Source: Campylobacteraceae bacterium (GTDB lineage: Bacteria > Campylobacterota > Campylobacteria > Campylobacterales > Sulfurovaceae). From it: 5,276 bases of DNA. Position 1 is the stretch's first letter, and each line of letters opens with the position of its first letter. Made by a program: the position numbers and the translations under genes. Shown here one piece after another: positions 1 to 5,276 of the stretch. The DNA is taken from positions 1 through 5,276 of the forward strand of contig JALUKJ010000068.1 of assembly GCA_027056615.1 (NCBI GenBank). The letters are read 5' to 3'. The notes beneath the pieces are model-generated. The model made no database searches. It was not told the origin of the DNA and saw nothing but the letters and a program-made list of their open reading frames with translations.

Positions 1-641
1 TTTTCAACGGAGCCTTCAACTACATAGATTTCCTCTTCTGGAAGATATTTTTTTACTATTCCACAATCATCTGTTGCTTTTAAATTTGGATCATTTTCTG
101 CATTGTTGTATGCATTTAAAATAGTTTCTAATTTAAAACATTGAGGTGTTTGCCCTTGCATCATATCTGAACGATTAGGAATATTATTAATTATAGAATT
201 TTTAACTTCTATAATTGTATCTGTAGCTGGTATTGCTACATCAACTGCATTATATCGACTTAAAGCATCTATACATTTTTGAATAATAGCATCAGTTACG
301 AAAGGTCTAACAGCATCATGGAAAATCATATTATATTTATTTGAATTTTCTTCAGATTTATAGGCATTAATAGCACTTAAAGAGGAGTCTTTTCTTTCTT
401 CCCCACCATTTAATATTTTTTTAACCTTGTTATATTCACCTTGTATAACAATTTCTTCAATCTTATCAATCCAATCTGCTTTAATTACAATACATATTTC
501 ATTAATTAAATCATTATTTTGAAAAGTATCTAATGTATGTTCAATTAGAGTTTTTCCTGCTACTTTTGCAAACTGTTTTGGGATATTTAATCCAAATCTA
601 CTACCACTTCCACCTGCAAGTATAATTGCTATGTTTTTCAT
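1..641 (-). CDS. IspD/TarI-family cytidylyltransferase, N-terminal part (cut by left edge)
   Basis: Nucleotidyltransferase that would join CTP to a sugar- or polyol-phosphate and release pyrophosphate; cytosolic. The visible 213 codons begin with ATG at 641, preceded by AAGGA at 652-656 (10-nt spacing). The sequence shows the family's glycine-rich CTP loop LAGGSGSRFG (residues 8-17) with Arg15, then PKQF with Lys22, the same seven-residue spacing as Arg20/Lys27 of E. coli IspD. It continues with HDAVRPF (108-114), an IPATDTI strand (137-143), Arg157 before QGQTPQCF (162-169), TDDCGIV (190-196) and VEGSVE at the edge, where IspD has its final NIK motif. A stand-alone IspD would end about 20-25 residues beyond the window. 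Capsule loci also carry longer fusions of this domain to a short-chain dehydrogenase, which make CDP-ribitol (Bcs1-like). Its place directly after kpsD favours a capsule precursor role, but housekeeping IspD cannot be excluded. The family call is firm; the substrate is open. Confidence 0.88.
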   Translation of the reverse strand, partial: MKNIAIILAGGSGSRFGLNIPKQFAKVAGKTLIEHTLDTFQNNDLINEICIVIKADWIDKIEEIVIQGEYNKVKKILNGGEERKDSSLSAINAYKSEENSNKYNMIFHDAVRPFVTDAIIQKCIDALSRYNAVDVAIPATDTIIEVKNSIINNIPNRSDMMQGQTPQCFKLETILNAYNNAENDPNLKATDDCGIVKKYLPEEEIYVVEGSVE

Positions 642-651
642 TGTTTTTTTA

Positions 652-656
652 TCCTT
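652..656 (-). promoter_or_regulatory. Ribosome binding site of the cytidylyltransferase
   Basis: AAGGA on the minus strand lies 10 nt before the ATG at 641. It supports that start rather than a downstream methionine, and the CTP-binding loop follows within eight residues, as in IspD/TarI proteins. Confidence 0.6.
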
Positions 657-664
657 AATTAGAA

Positions 665-702
665 GTTTTAAATTATTATAGATACATATTTTTATTTAAA
701 AC
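665..702. repeat. 9-bp AT-rich inverted repeat spanning the kpsD stop
   Basis: GTTTTAAAT (665-673) and ATTTAAAAC (694-702) are perfect inverted arms around a 20-nt loop. One arm covers the kpsD stop codon and the loop contains the TATAAT at 675-680. The stem is almost all A-T pairs, with no U-run after it in the transcript, so it is a poor terminator. Confidence 0.35.
675..680 (-). promoter_or_regulatory. Possible -10 box in the kpsD-cytidylyltransferase gap
   Basis: A perfect TATAAT on the minus strand sits in the 54-bp gap between the kpsD stop and the next ATG. Transcription would begin near 668 and give a leader of about 26 nt that contains the AAGGA ribosome binding site. No convincing -35 box is visible, which is common in Campylobacterota sigma-70 promoters. 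TATAAT arises often by chance in DNA this AT-rich, so read-through from the kps operon is an equally good explanation. Confidence 0.35.
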
Positions 703-2312
703 GCTCTAAGCACCACAGCAGCCCCAACAGCCACTTGGTAAAGTATCTTGGTAACACTAGAGGTAATCAAAATATTTTTACTATCTGTTTTACCTAAAAC
801 TAAAATAGAATCTCCAGCATCAACTTTTAAAGAAGATGGGTCAGCAAAAAAATCACCTGAACTGTGTTGAATAACTCTACCATTAGCTTTTATAAGAAGA
901 ATTTTATCTCTATTTGCACGTTCACCATAACCCCCACAAGCAGAAATGTAGTCATCAATAGTATAATTTTCTTTATATGCTAAAGCATTTGGAAGGTTAA
1001 CCTCTCCTTGAACCACAACAATATTTGAGTGTTTAGGAATAACAATTCGGTCTCCATCTTCAAGATATATTTTACCTAGATTGTCTTCTTTGGAGATAAT
1101 TACTTGTCCTAGAGGTTGTACTTTACGAACACGTTCAACAAATTTCATAATCATCTCTGCCTCTTTAGTTCGTATATTTGCCTCTTCTGGTGTTGATGAG
1201 TCTGTAGTAAAAGCTTTGGCTTCTAAATCTTTTAACATAGTTTCTATTAATTGTTTTTGAGTATTGGCTACAGACTTACGGTAGAGACGTACATTTTTAA
1301 TATCAGATAGAGGAGTAAAATTAATATTAGATAGAACATCATAAAGAGATGTTCCTTTTCTAACCATTATCTTTTTAGCTCCCTTATGCTCTCCATCTAT
1401 TTTTACTTCAATATTGTTTACATAATAGTCAGAGAAAAACTTTAGCTTTGTCCCTTTTGTTACAAATACACTACCTGCTTGACTTAAAGGGTACTCATTG
1501 GTTATCTCTTGACCATTTTGCCATGTTGTTACCATAAAGTGATTTGCTGTTGGTTTTGGCATAATAAAACGCATTACCTCTTGAACGCTTGTAGAATCAG
1601 AAAGGAGTTCAAATATATAAGGACGATTTACATCTCCACTAACTTCAATAAAATTATAAACAGGATTTACTAAAATTACATCTCCATTTCTAAACTGAAA
1701 CATATCAATTTGACCATTAAGTAGAAATGGATATAAATCAATATTTTTAATAGTCTGCTTGTTTCGCAAAATAGTAATATTTCGGTAAGAGCCTTGCCCA
1801 CGAATAATTCCACCTGCTTTGTCTATAAATTGTAGAATTGAATCGGTAGATAGTCCTTTATAGAGTCCTATTTTTTTTACAGCACCCGAGACAAAAACAG
1901 AGATAGGTTGATATTGTTTTAAGTCAGCATAGACATAAACATTGTTATTAAACACTCTTTTTACAGTAGATTGAATTTTACTCTTTAATTTACTATTTGG
2001 AAGCCCTAAAAGATGAACATCACCAACTTTAGGAATAAATATATTTCCTTGCCTGTCAATAGGAAGTTTAGCAGAGAACTCATAAGCACCCCACATCTTT
2101 ACAGATATAACATCTCCTATATTTAGAATATAGTTAGGATTATATCTAAACTGTTGATTCTCTTTAAAATTACCTTTAAAAATTGCCTCTCCAAAATAGA
2201 CTCTATCCTGAAAGTTCAATTTACTAATATCACTACTATTTTGCTCTAGTTCTATATCTACTGCCATCAATAGATTAAGCAACAAAATTAATAATACAAA
2301 TATCTTTCTCAT
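696..2312 (-). CDS. kpsD: KpsD-like capsular polysaccharide export protein (OPX family)
   Basis: Outer-membrane/periplasmic polysaccharide export protein, thought to form the exit channel for capsule chains delivered through KpsM/KpsT and KpsE. It has 538 residues; E. coli KpsD is of similar length. Residues 1-17 are a signal peptide (MRK, then a hydrophobic run ending LLMA); there is no lipobox, unlike Wza. The polysaccharide-export domain spans about 58-130 (YILNIGDVISVKMWG). SLBB-type beta-grasp repeats follow at about 137-215 (VFVSGAVKKIGLY), 220-300 (IEVSGDVNRPYIF), 302-425 and 431-507 (VVVQGEVNLPNALAY). The third carries a charged helical insert at about 345-400. The last 25 residues are hydrophobic and may be a membrane-associated helix. 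The ATG at 2312 lies 2 nt after the kpsE stop, and its ribosome binding site AAGGA lies within the end of kpsE, which suggests coupled translation. The family is clear; whether it spans the outer membrane alone is not visible. Confidence 0.93.
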   Translation of the reverse strand: MRKIFVLLILLLNLLMAVDIELEQNSSDISKLNFQDRVYFGEAIFKGNFKENQQFRYNPNYILNIGDVISVKMWGAYEFSAKLPIDRQGNIFIPKVGDVHLLGLPNSKLKSKIQSTVKRVFNNNVYVYADLKQYQPISVFVSGAVKKIGLYKGLSTDSILQFIDKAGGIIRGQGSYRNITILRNKQTIKNIDLYPFLLNGQIDMFQFRNGDVILVNPVYNFIEVSGDVNRPYIFELLSDSTSVQEVMRFIMPKPTANHFMVTTWQNGQEITNEYPLSQAGSVFVTKGTKLKFFSDYYVNNIEVKIDGEHKGAKKIMVRKGTSLYDVLSNINFTPLSDIKNVRLYRKSVANTQKQLIETMLKDLEAKAFTTDSSTPEEANIRTKEAEMIMKFVERVRKVQPLGQVIISKEDNLGKIYLEDGDRIVIPKHSNIVVVQGEVNLPNALAYKENYTIDDYISACGGYGERANRDKILLIKANGRVIQHSSGDFFADPSSLKVDAGDSILVLGKTDSKNILITSSVTKILYQVAVGAAVVLRAF

Positions 2313-2314
2313 GC

Positions 2315-3406
2315 TTAATCCTTATGGTCTCTTATAATACTACCTATTAAACTTGCTACCCCATATAGTAGGCTTAATAAAATAATTGTTGTAATTATAT
2401 CTTTAAATTTATTAGGATAAGTATAACTATCTGCAACTTTAGGAGCACTTACTATAATAAGATTTTTTGTATTTTGATTTACCATTACACTCACTTCCTC
2501 TAATTTCATTAGTGTCTGTTTGTAAATCTCTTTGTTAAACTCCATTTTATTTTCAATAAGTCCAAATTGGGCTAAGTTTTTATTGAGTTCTGTTTGTTTT
2601 TTACTTTTTCCTGTCATCTGCTTTTTTATTTTTTTAATAGAACTCTCAATATGGGATAGTTCACCTTTTAATATTTTCATCTCAGGAGCATTTTTATTCA
2701 TATACTGTAGTTTACTTTGGTATGCTACTCTTTTTTGAATTAGCTCACCTTCTAATGTTGCTAAAATATTACTTTTTGTCTCAACATCTACTTTTGGGTT
2801 AATTGTATTATGCTTGTTTTCATACTCTAAAAGCTCTTTTAATGAGTCTAAAAAAAGTTTATACTTCTCTTTTTCTAACTTCTGTAAAGATCTTAAAACA
2901 ATTTTAGAACTTTTTTTATCCATATTATTTAACATAATTGTAGCATGTTTTATAATGCTCATTACAATTTGTTGTGCTACTTTTGCATCAGCGTGTGCAA
3001 ACTTTATATTTAATGTTGAGGAGGGTTTATCGAAAAATAACTTTAAATCATGGTTGTATCTCTCTAATAAATTTATACCATTCATCTTCCTATTTGTTAA
3101 AAATGTATCTCTATAGAGTCTATTGTAGATGTCTATTTTCTCTCCACTGTAATATTCTCTAAGTTTAAACTCTTTATCAAGTAGTTCAAACATATCACTT
3201 GATTTAATGTAAACATCTAATAGCATCGCATCTTGTGATACTCCTGCACCACCAGCAGCTAAAAGCATTGCCCCTAAAGGAGAAGTTGCTTGTTTTTCAG
3301 ATAAATCTTTTACTATAACTGTACTGCTAGATTCATACTTTTCTGTTTCAAAAAATAGTATATAACTACTTATTGCTATAGTCAATATAATTAATAAAAT
3401 TTTCAA
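2315..3406 (-). CDS. kpsE: KpsE-like capsule export inner-membrane adaptor (PCP family)
   Basis: Polysaccharide co-polymerase/adaptor protein of ABC-dependent capsule export. It is anchored in the inner membrane at both ends and reaches through the periplasm to link KpsM/KpsT with KpsD. It has 363 residues, close to the family norm. A membrane segment lies at about 3-19, followed by a small-residue stretch with LGAMLLAAGGAG (44-55). A long charged, probably coiled-coil region covers about 165-310 (LQKLEKEKYKLFLDSLKELL, then repeated K/E/L heptad-like sequence). The segment SAPKVADSYTYPNKFKD (320-336) resembles the proline-containing stretch before the second membrane helix (337-357), and the protein ends in RDHKD. 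There is no Walker motif, so no tyrosine-kinase domain as in Wzc. The start is TTG at 3404-3406, chosen because AGGA (3414-3417) lies 7 nt upstream and no in-frame ATG lies near; the ATG at 3418-3420 is out of frame. Confidence 0.9.
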   Translation of the reverse strand: MKILLIILTIAISSYILFFETEKYESSSTVIVKDLSEKQATSPLGAMLLAAGGAGVSQDAMLLDVYIKSSDMFELLDKEFKLREYYSGEKIDIYNRLYRDTFLTNRKMNGINLLERYNHDLKLFFDKPSSTLNIKFAHADAKVAQQIVMSIIKHATIMLNNMDKKSSKIVLRSLQKLEKEKYKLFLDSLKELLEYENKHNTINPKVDVETKSNILATLEGELIQKRVAYQSKLQYMNKNAPEMKILKGELSHIESSIKKIKKQMTGKSKKQTELNKNLAQFGLIENKMEFNKEIYKQTLMKLEEVSVMVNQNTKNLIIVSAPKVADSYTYPNKFKDIITTIILLSLLYGVASLIGSIIRDHKD

Positions 3407-3413
3407 ATCGTTA

Positions 3414-3417
3414 TCCT
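3414..3417 (-). promoter_or_regulatory. Ribosome binding site that decides the TTG start of kpsE
   Basis: AGGA on the minus strand, within ATGAGGATAACGATTTG, stands 7 nt before TTG (3404-3406). The only nearby ATG (3418-3420) overlaps this site, is in another frame and meets TGA after five codons. This makes TTG the best start for kpsE. Confidence 0.65.
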
Positions 3418-3422
3418 CATTT

Positions 3423-3590
3423 TTATCTTTTGCAACGGTATTGTTGCTCTAAGTAATCTAAACTTTTAGGATTAACCTCTTCTTTACATAAATTTTTTTT
3501 ACTCTTTACTACTGTTCTAGTTGGTGCTGTACATCCTAGTTGAAGTAAAAAAAATATTGATAACAAAATTTTAAATATATTTAAATTCAT
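3423..3590 (-). CDS. Small putative lipoprotein between kpsT and kpsE
   Basis: I do not recognise this 55-residue protein. It opens with MNLNIFKILL and a hydrophobic run to LLQLGC, a signal peptide with a lipobox-like end. Cys20 would carry the lipid, leaving a 36-residue mature peptide that is basic near its start (TRTVVKSKKN), has cysteines at 35 and 53, and ends YLEQQYRCKR. Gln at position -3 of the lipobox is unusual (Leu is usual), so lipidation is likely but not certain; if it fails, the hydrophobic run could act as a membrane anchor. The ATG at 3590 lies 1 nt after the kpsT stop, with AGG 5 nt upstream overlapping that stop. A longer reading from 3635 would overlap kpsT by 44 nt and bury the signal peptide, so I rejected it. 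The stop lies 16 nt before the kpsE TTG. Tight packing inside the export operon suggests an accessory role in capsule export or its assembly; this is inference. Confidence 0.7.
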   Translation of the reverse strand: MNLNIFKILLSIFFLLQLGCTAPTRTVVKSKKNLCKEEVNPKSLDYLEQQYRCKR

Positions 3591-3591
3591 A

Positions 3592-4263
3592 TTAACCTGC
3601 TCTTTTATTGATTTCTGCATACTTTGCAATAGCATCTTTTATATTCTCATAATATTGCATTTTCCCACCATCTACTACAATTCCAACATCACATATATCT
3701 TCTAATGTTTTCATATCGTGACTCACCAATAGAACATTGCAACTCTCTATCTTTTTCATTAATGCCTCTTTTGACTTTTTTCTAAATCTTGCATCTCCAA
3801 CAGAGAGTGTTTCATCTATGAGTAAATAGTCAAAGTCAAAAGCCAAACTTAAACCAAAAGTTAATCTTGACTTCATACCTGATGAATAGGTTCTAATAGG
3901 CATATCAAAATAGTCTCCTAATTCTGAAAACTCTTTTACAAAATTTATAGATTTCTCTATCTCTTCTTTACTCTTTCCATAAATACGACAGACAAATTTA
4001 ACATTGGCTCTACCTGTCATATTTCCTTGAAATCCTCCACCAACTCCCATTACCCATGAAAATGTTTTGTTTGAAACTATTTTACCAGAATTTGGAAACT
4101 CTATCTGTCCTAACATCTTCATAATAGTTGATTTTCCAGTTCCATTTCGACCCAAAATTCCAATATTTTTTTCAGAAGGAATAGAAAAAGTTGCATCTTT
4201 TAAGATATATTTTTTTCCTGCTTTAGTTACAAAAAATTTATTTACATTTTGTAACTCTATCAT
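3592..4263 (-). CDS. kpsT: KpsT-like ABC transporter ATPase for capsular polysaccharide export
   Basis: Cytosolic ATP-binding subunit that powers movement of capsular polysaccharide through KpsM. Its 223 residues match the usual KpsT length of about 215-225. All ABC motifs are present: Walker A GRNGTGKST (38-46), Q-loop glutamine in GGGFQGNMTGRANV (Gln79), signature YSSGMKSRL (126-134), Walker B YLLIDE (146-151) with catalytic Glu151, D-loop SVGD (154-157) and switch His182 in LLVSHDM. It ends soon after the H-loop domain and lacks the C-terminal carbohydrate-binding extension of Wzt-type O-antigen transporters, which favours KpsT. The ATG overlaps the kpsM stop as ATGA (4260-4263), typical of translational coupling that keeps the two subunits in balance. 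The stop is 1 nt from the lipoprotein ATG. No defect is visible. Confidence 0.95.
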   Translation of the reverse strand: MIELQNVNKFFVTKAGKKYILKDATFSIPSEKNIGILGRNGTGKSTIMKMLGQIEFPNSGKIVSNKTFSWVMGVGGGFQGNMTGRANVKFVCRIYGKSKEEIEKSINFVKEFSELGDYFDMPIRTYSSGMKSRLTFGLSLAFDFDYLLIDETLSVGDARFRKKSKEALMKKIESCNVLLVSHDMKTLEDICDVGIVVDGGKMQYYENIKDAIAKYAEINKRAG

Positions 4264-5039
4264 AACGAAATAATCCTTTTTTCAAGTTTTCTATAAGACC
4301 AAAGACCAATATAAAGAGGAATAAGTGTCCACATAAGCATATAGTTATAATCTACAAAATCATCATTTAAAACAGTAAAATAATTAGCATGTATTAGTTC
4401 CATAAAATGAGCTAAAGGATTATAGTAAAGTAAATCTTTTAATGCTTGAGGCATATCTTGCATAGAGTAAAATACAGCAGATACAAACATCAAAGGAGAG
4501 AGAACTAGCTTAATAACTTTTTTTAAGCTATCATAAAATGTACTAACTACAGCAGTAAAAAGTCCAAACCCTACAGAAAAAAAAGTAAGCCATATAAAAG
4601 AGAGTAGTAACATACCTAAATTGTCAACATTCAAATCAAACCCAAAATAGAGTCCAAAAAGAACAAATATAAAAACAATAATAGAAGTTACTAAAAACTC
4701 AACTAAAACTCTTGATACAATAGTGTCAATTGGTTTAACTTGCTTATATGCATAAAGTCCTTTATTTGCATTAAATGCACCCATTGTTTGGTCTAGAATA
4801 TGTCTAAAAAAATTAAATCCTACAAAACCTAAAGTAATAAAGACAGGGTAATCAAAAGAGGAATTTCTTCCAAATAGCATCATTTTTACAGCTACAAAGA
4901 TAAATATTTGAAGTAACGGTTCAAATATAACCCAAAAATAACCTAGTTTTCCTGCTGAAAATCGTACATTTACCTCTCGTAAAAAAAGTGCATTTTGTAC
5001 TGCTAAAAATATTTTAAATGAACTTCTTTTTGCTATCAT
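4260..5039 (-). CDS. kpsM: KpsM-like ABC transporter permease for capsular polysaccharide export
   Basis: Inner-membrane permease of the ABC-2 type which, with KpsT, exports lipid-linked capsular polysaccharide. It has 259 residues, the usual size for KpsM. The amphipathic N-terminus (FLREVNVRFSAGKLGYFWVI, 19-38) is the family's interface helix before the first membrane segment. Six membrane segments can be drawn at about 34-55, 65-84, 108-132, 142-166, 174-193 and 234-251. SPLMFVSAVFYSMQDMP (181-197) and NPLAHFMELIHANYF (207-221) match the conserved region around the last periplasmic loop of KpsM/Wzm proteins. The ATG at 5039 has AAGG about 11 nt upstream. It is the first gene of the export operon, 51 bp after the end of the preceding gene, and that gap contains a good -10 box. 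It overlaps kpsT by 4 nt. Confidence 0.95.
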   Translation of the reverse strand: MIAKRSSFKIFLAVQNALFLREVNVRFSAGKLGYFWVIFEPLLQIFIFVAVKMMLFGRNSSFDYPVFITLGFVGFNFFRHILDQTMGAFNANKGLYAYKQVKPIDTIVSRVLVEFLVTSIIVFIFVLFGLYFGFDLNVDNLGMLLLSFIWLTFFSVGFGLFTAVVSTFYDSLKKVIKLVLSPLMFVSAVFYSMQDMPQALKDLLYYNPLAHFMELIHANYFTVLNDDFVDYNYMLMWTLIPLYIGLWSYRKLEKRIISL

Positions 5040-5061
5040 TTTAGAATTTTCCTTTTAGTAG

Positions 5062-5078
5062 ATACTATTATATAGTAT
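5062..5078. repeat. 17-bp palindrome over the putative kpsM promoter
   Basis: ATACTAT (5062-5068) and ATAGTAT (5072-5078) are perfect 7-bp inverted arms around a 3-bp centre. The palindrome covers the TATAAT box. It may be an operator, or a chance product of AT-rich sequence. Confidence 0.5.
5067..5072 (-). promoter_or_regulatory. Likely -10 box of the kpsM-kpsD operon
   Basis: A perfect TATAAT on the minus strand lies in the 51-bp gap before kpsM. Transcription would begin near 5060 and give a leader of about 20 nt carrying the ribosome binding site. There is no clear -35 hexamer or extended TG, but the upstream DNA is runs of A and T, as in many Campylobacterota sigma-70 promoters. The box is the middle of a 17-bp palindrome (5062-5078), so a regulator could bind exactly here. 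Confidence 0.5.
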
Positions 5079-5090
5079 AAATCTTAATTT

Positions 5091-5276
5091 TTAGAAAAAT
5101 ATTAGTGCTATTCCCTCCCAAAAAAGATAAGGACGAATTTTAGAGGGAATAGAGTCTACTCGACACTGCTCCTTAAACTTTTTAGGTATATTTTCCGTAG
5201 AGTAGGGTGAAATAAAGATTTTATCTTCTGTAATCTCTACAGCCCACTTTCCTCCAAAGACAATAGATGTCTCACG
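5091..5276 (-). CDS. tilS: Probable TilS C-terminus, tRNA(Ile)-lysidine synthetase (cut by right edge)
   Basis: The last 61 codons of a gene that begins beyond the right edge and ends with TAA at 5091-5093. TilS attaches lysine to C34 of the tRNA(Ile) with anticodon CAU so that it reads AUA codons; cytosolic and essential in most bacteria. The visible part reads FGGKWAVEITEDKIFISPY, then IPKKFKEQCRVDSIPSKIRP. From memory this resembles the tail of Campylobacterota TilS, with its KFKEKCR and IPxKIR elements. The catalytic PP-loop motif lies outside the window, so it cannot be checked. The many ATA codons here fit a genome that needs this enzyme, though that is weak support. It is a housekeeping gene and probably marks the chromosomal side of the capsule locus. 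Confidence 0.6.
   Translation of the reverse strand, partial: RETSIVFGGKWAVEITEDKIFISPYSTENIPKKFKEQCRVDSIPSKIRPYLFWEGIALIFF
5108..5152 (-). repeat. 10-bp perfect inverted repeat within the end of the probable tilS
   Basis: CTATTCCCTC (5108-5117) and GAGGGAATAG (5143-5152) are perfect inverted copies with a 25-nt loop. In the minus-strand transcript the stem is followed by CACTAATATTTTTC, so it could be a weak terminator or attenuator before kpsM. The U-run is short and begins several bases after the stem, and the loop is long, so I call it a repeat and not a terminator. Confidence 0.5.

Noticed and set aside
2532..2738. Plus-strand open frame of 68 codons
   Set aside because: It is antisense to kpsE. 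Its hydrophobic, Phe/Ser/Leu-rich translation is what the reverse complement of Lys/Glu/Asn-rich coiled-coil codons gives.
2814..3162. Two overlapping plus-strand open frames of 100 and 62 codons
   Set aside because: Both lie wholly inside kpsE on the opposite strand, overlap each other in different frames, and resemble no family I recognise.
3591..3635. Upstream start for the small lipoprotein, adding 15 residues
   Set aside because: It would overlap kpsT by 44 nt and put charged residues before the signal peptide. The ATG at 3590 has its own ribosome binding site and gives a normal signal peptide.
4067..4273. Plus-strand open frame of 68 codons
   Set aside because: It is antisense to the N-terminal half of kpsT, including the Walker A region; the kpsT frame explains the sequence fully.
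5091..5107. Rho-independent terminator after probable tilS
   Set aside because: The T-run after the 10-bp stem is short, interrupted and separated from the stem by CACTAATA, and the loop is 25 nt, so it does not meet the usual form.
1..5276. Possible undescribed defence or mobile system, CRISPR array, tRNA or insertion sequence
   Set aside because: All six genes with recognisable domains fit capsule export, its precursor supply or tRNA modification. No direct-repeat array, transposase, terminal repeat, toxin-antitoxin pair or cloverleaf was seen on either strand.

Overview
The window is a strongly AT-rich piece of a bacterial chromosome. Every gene I can support lies on the minus strand, so gene order reads from right to left. 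The protein sequences look most like Campylobacterota (the Campylobacter, Arcobacter, Sulfurimonas and Sulfurovum group). This rests on the general character of the KpsD/KpsE proteins, on AT-rich codon use (many ATA, AGA and TTA codons), and on a capsule-export order resembling the kpsM-T-E-D order of Campylobacter jejuni. I cannot fix the genus from the sequence alone.

Right edge (5091-5276): the last 61 codons of a gene that is probably tilS, the tRNA(Ile)-lysidine synthetase, a housekeeping gene. A 51-bp gap follows, holding a perfect TATAAT inside a 17-bp palindrome, a likely promoter for the next operon. The centre (5039 down to 696) is a compact five-gene operon: kpsM (ABC permease), kpsT (ABC ATPase, ATGA overlap with kpsM), a 55-codon putative lipoprotein starting 1 bp after the kpsT stop, kpsE (inner-membrane/periplasmic adaptor, TTG start) and kpsD (outer-membrane polysaccharide export protein). 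Left edge (1-641): after a 54-bp gap with its own TATAAT and ribosome binding site comes the N-terminal 213 residues of an IspD/TarI-type cytidylyltransferase that runs out of the window.

Together the genes form the export half of an ABC-transporter-dependent (group 2/3-like) capsule system. KpsM/KpsT move a finished polysaccharide across the inner membrane, KpsE bridges the periplasm, and KpsD carries the chain to the outer membrane. The small lipoprotein sits between the transporter and adaptor genes and may be an accessory part. The cytidylyltransferase probably begins the strain-specific biosynthesis region. In such a place it is more likely to make a CDP-activated polyol such as CDP-ribitol for the capsule than to serve isoprenoid synthesis, but this is inference. 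No gene-free stretch exceeds 54 bp. I found no RNA genes, insertion sequences, CRISPR arrays or attachment sites. The locus is a recognisable known system. The least explained items are the small cysteine-containing lipoprotein, the identity of the left-edge enzyme, and two inverted repeats around the tilS-kpsM junction.
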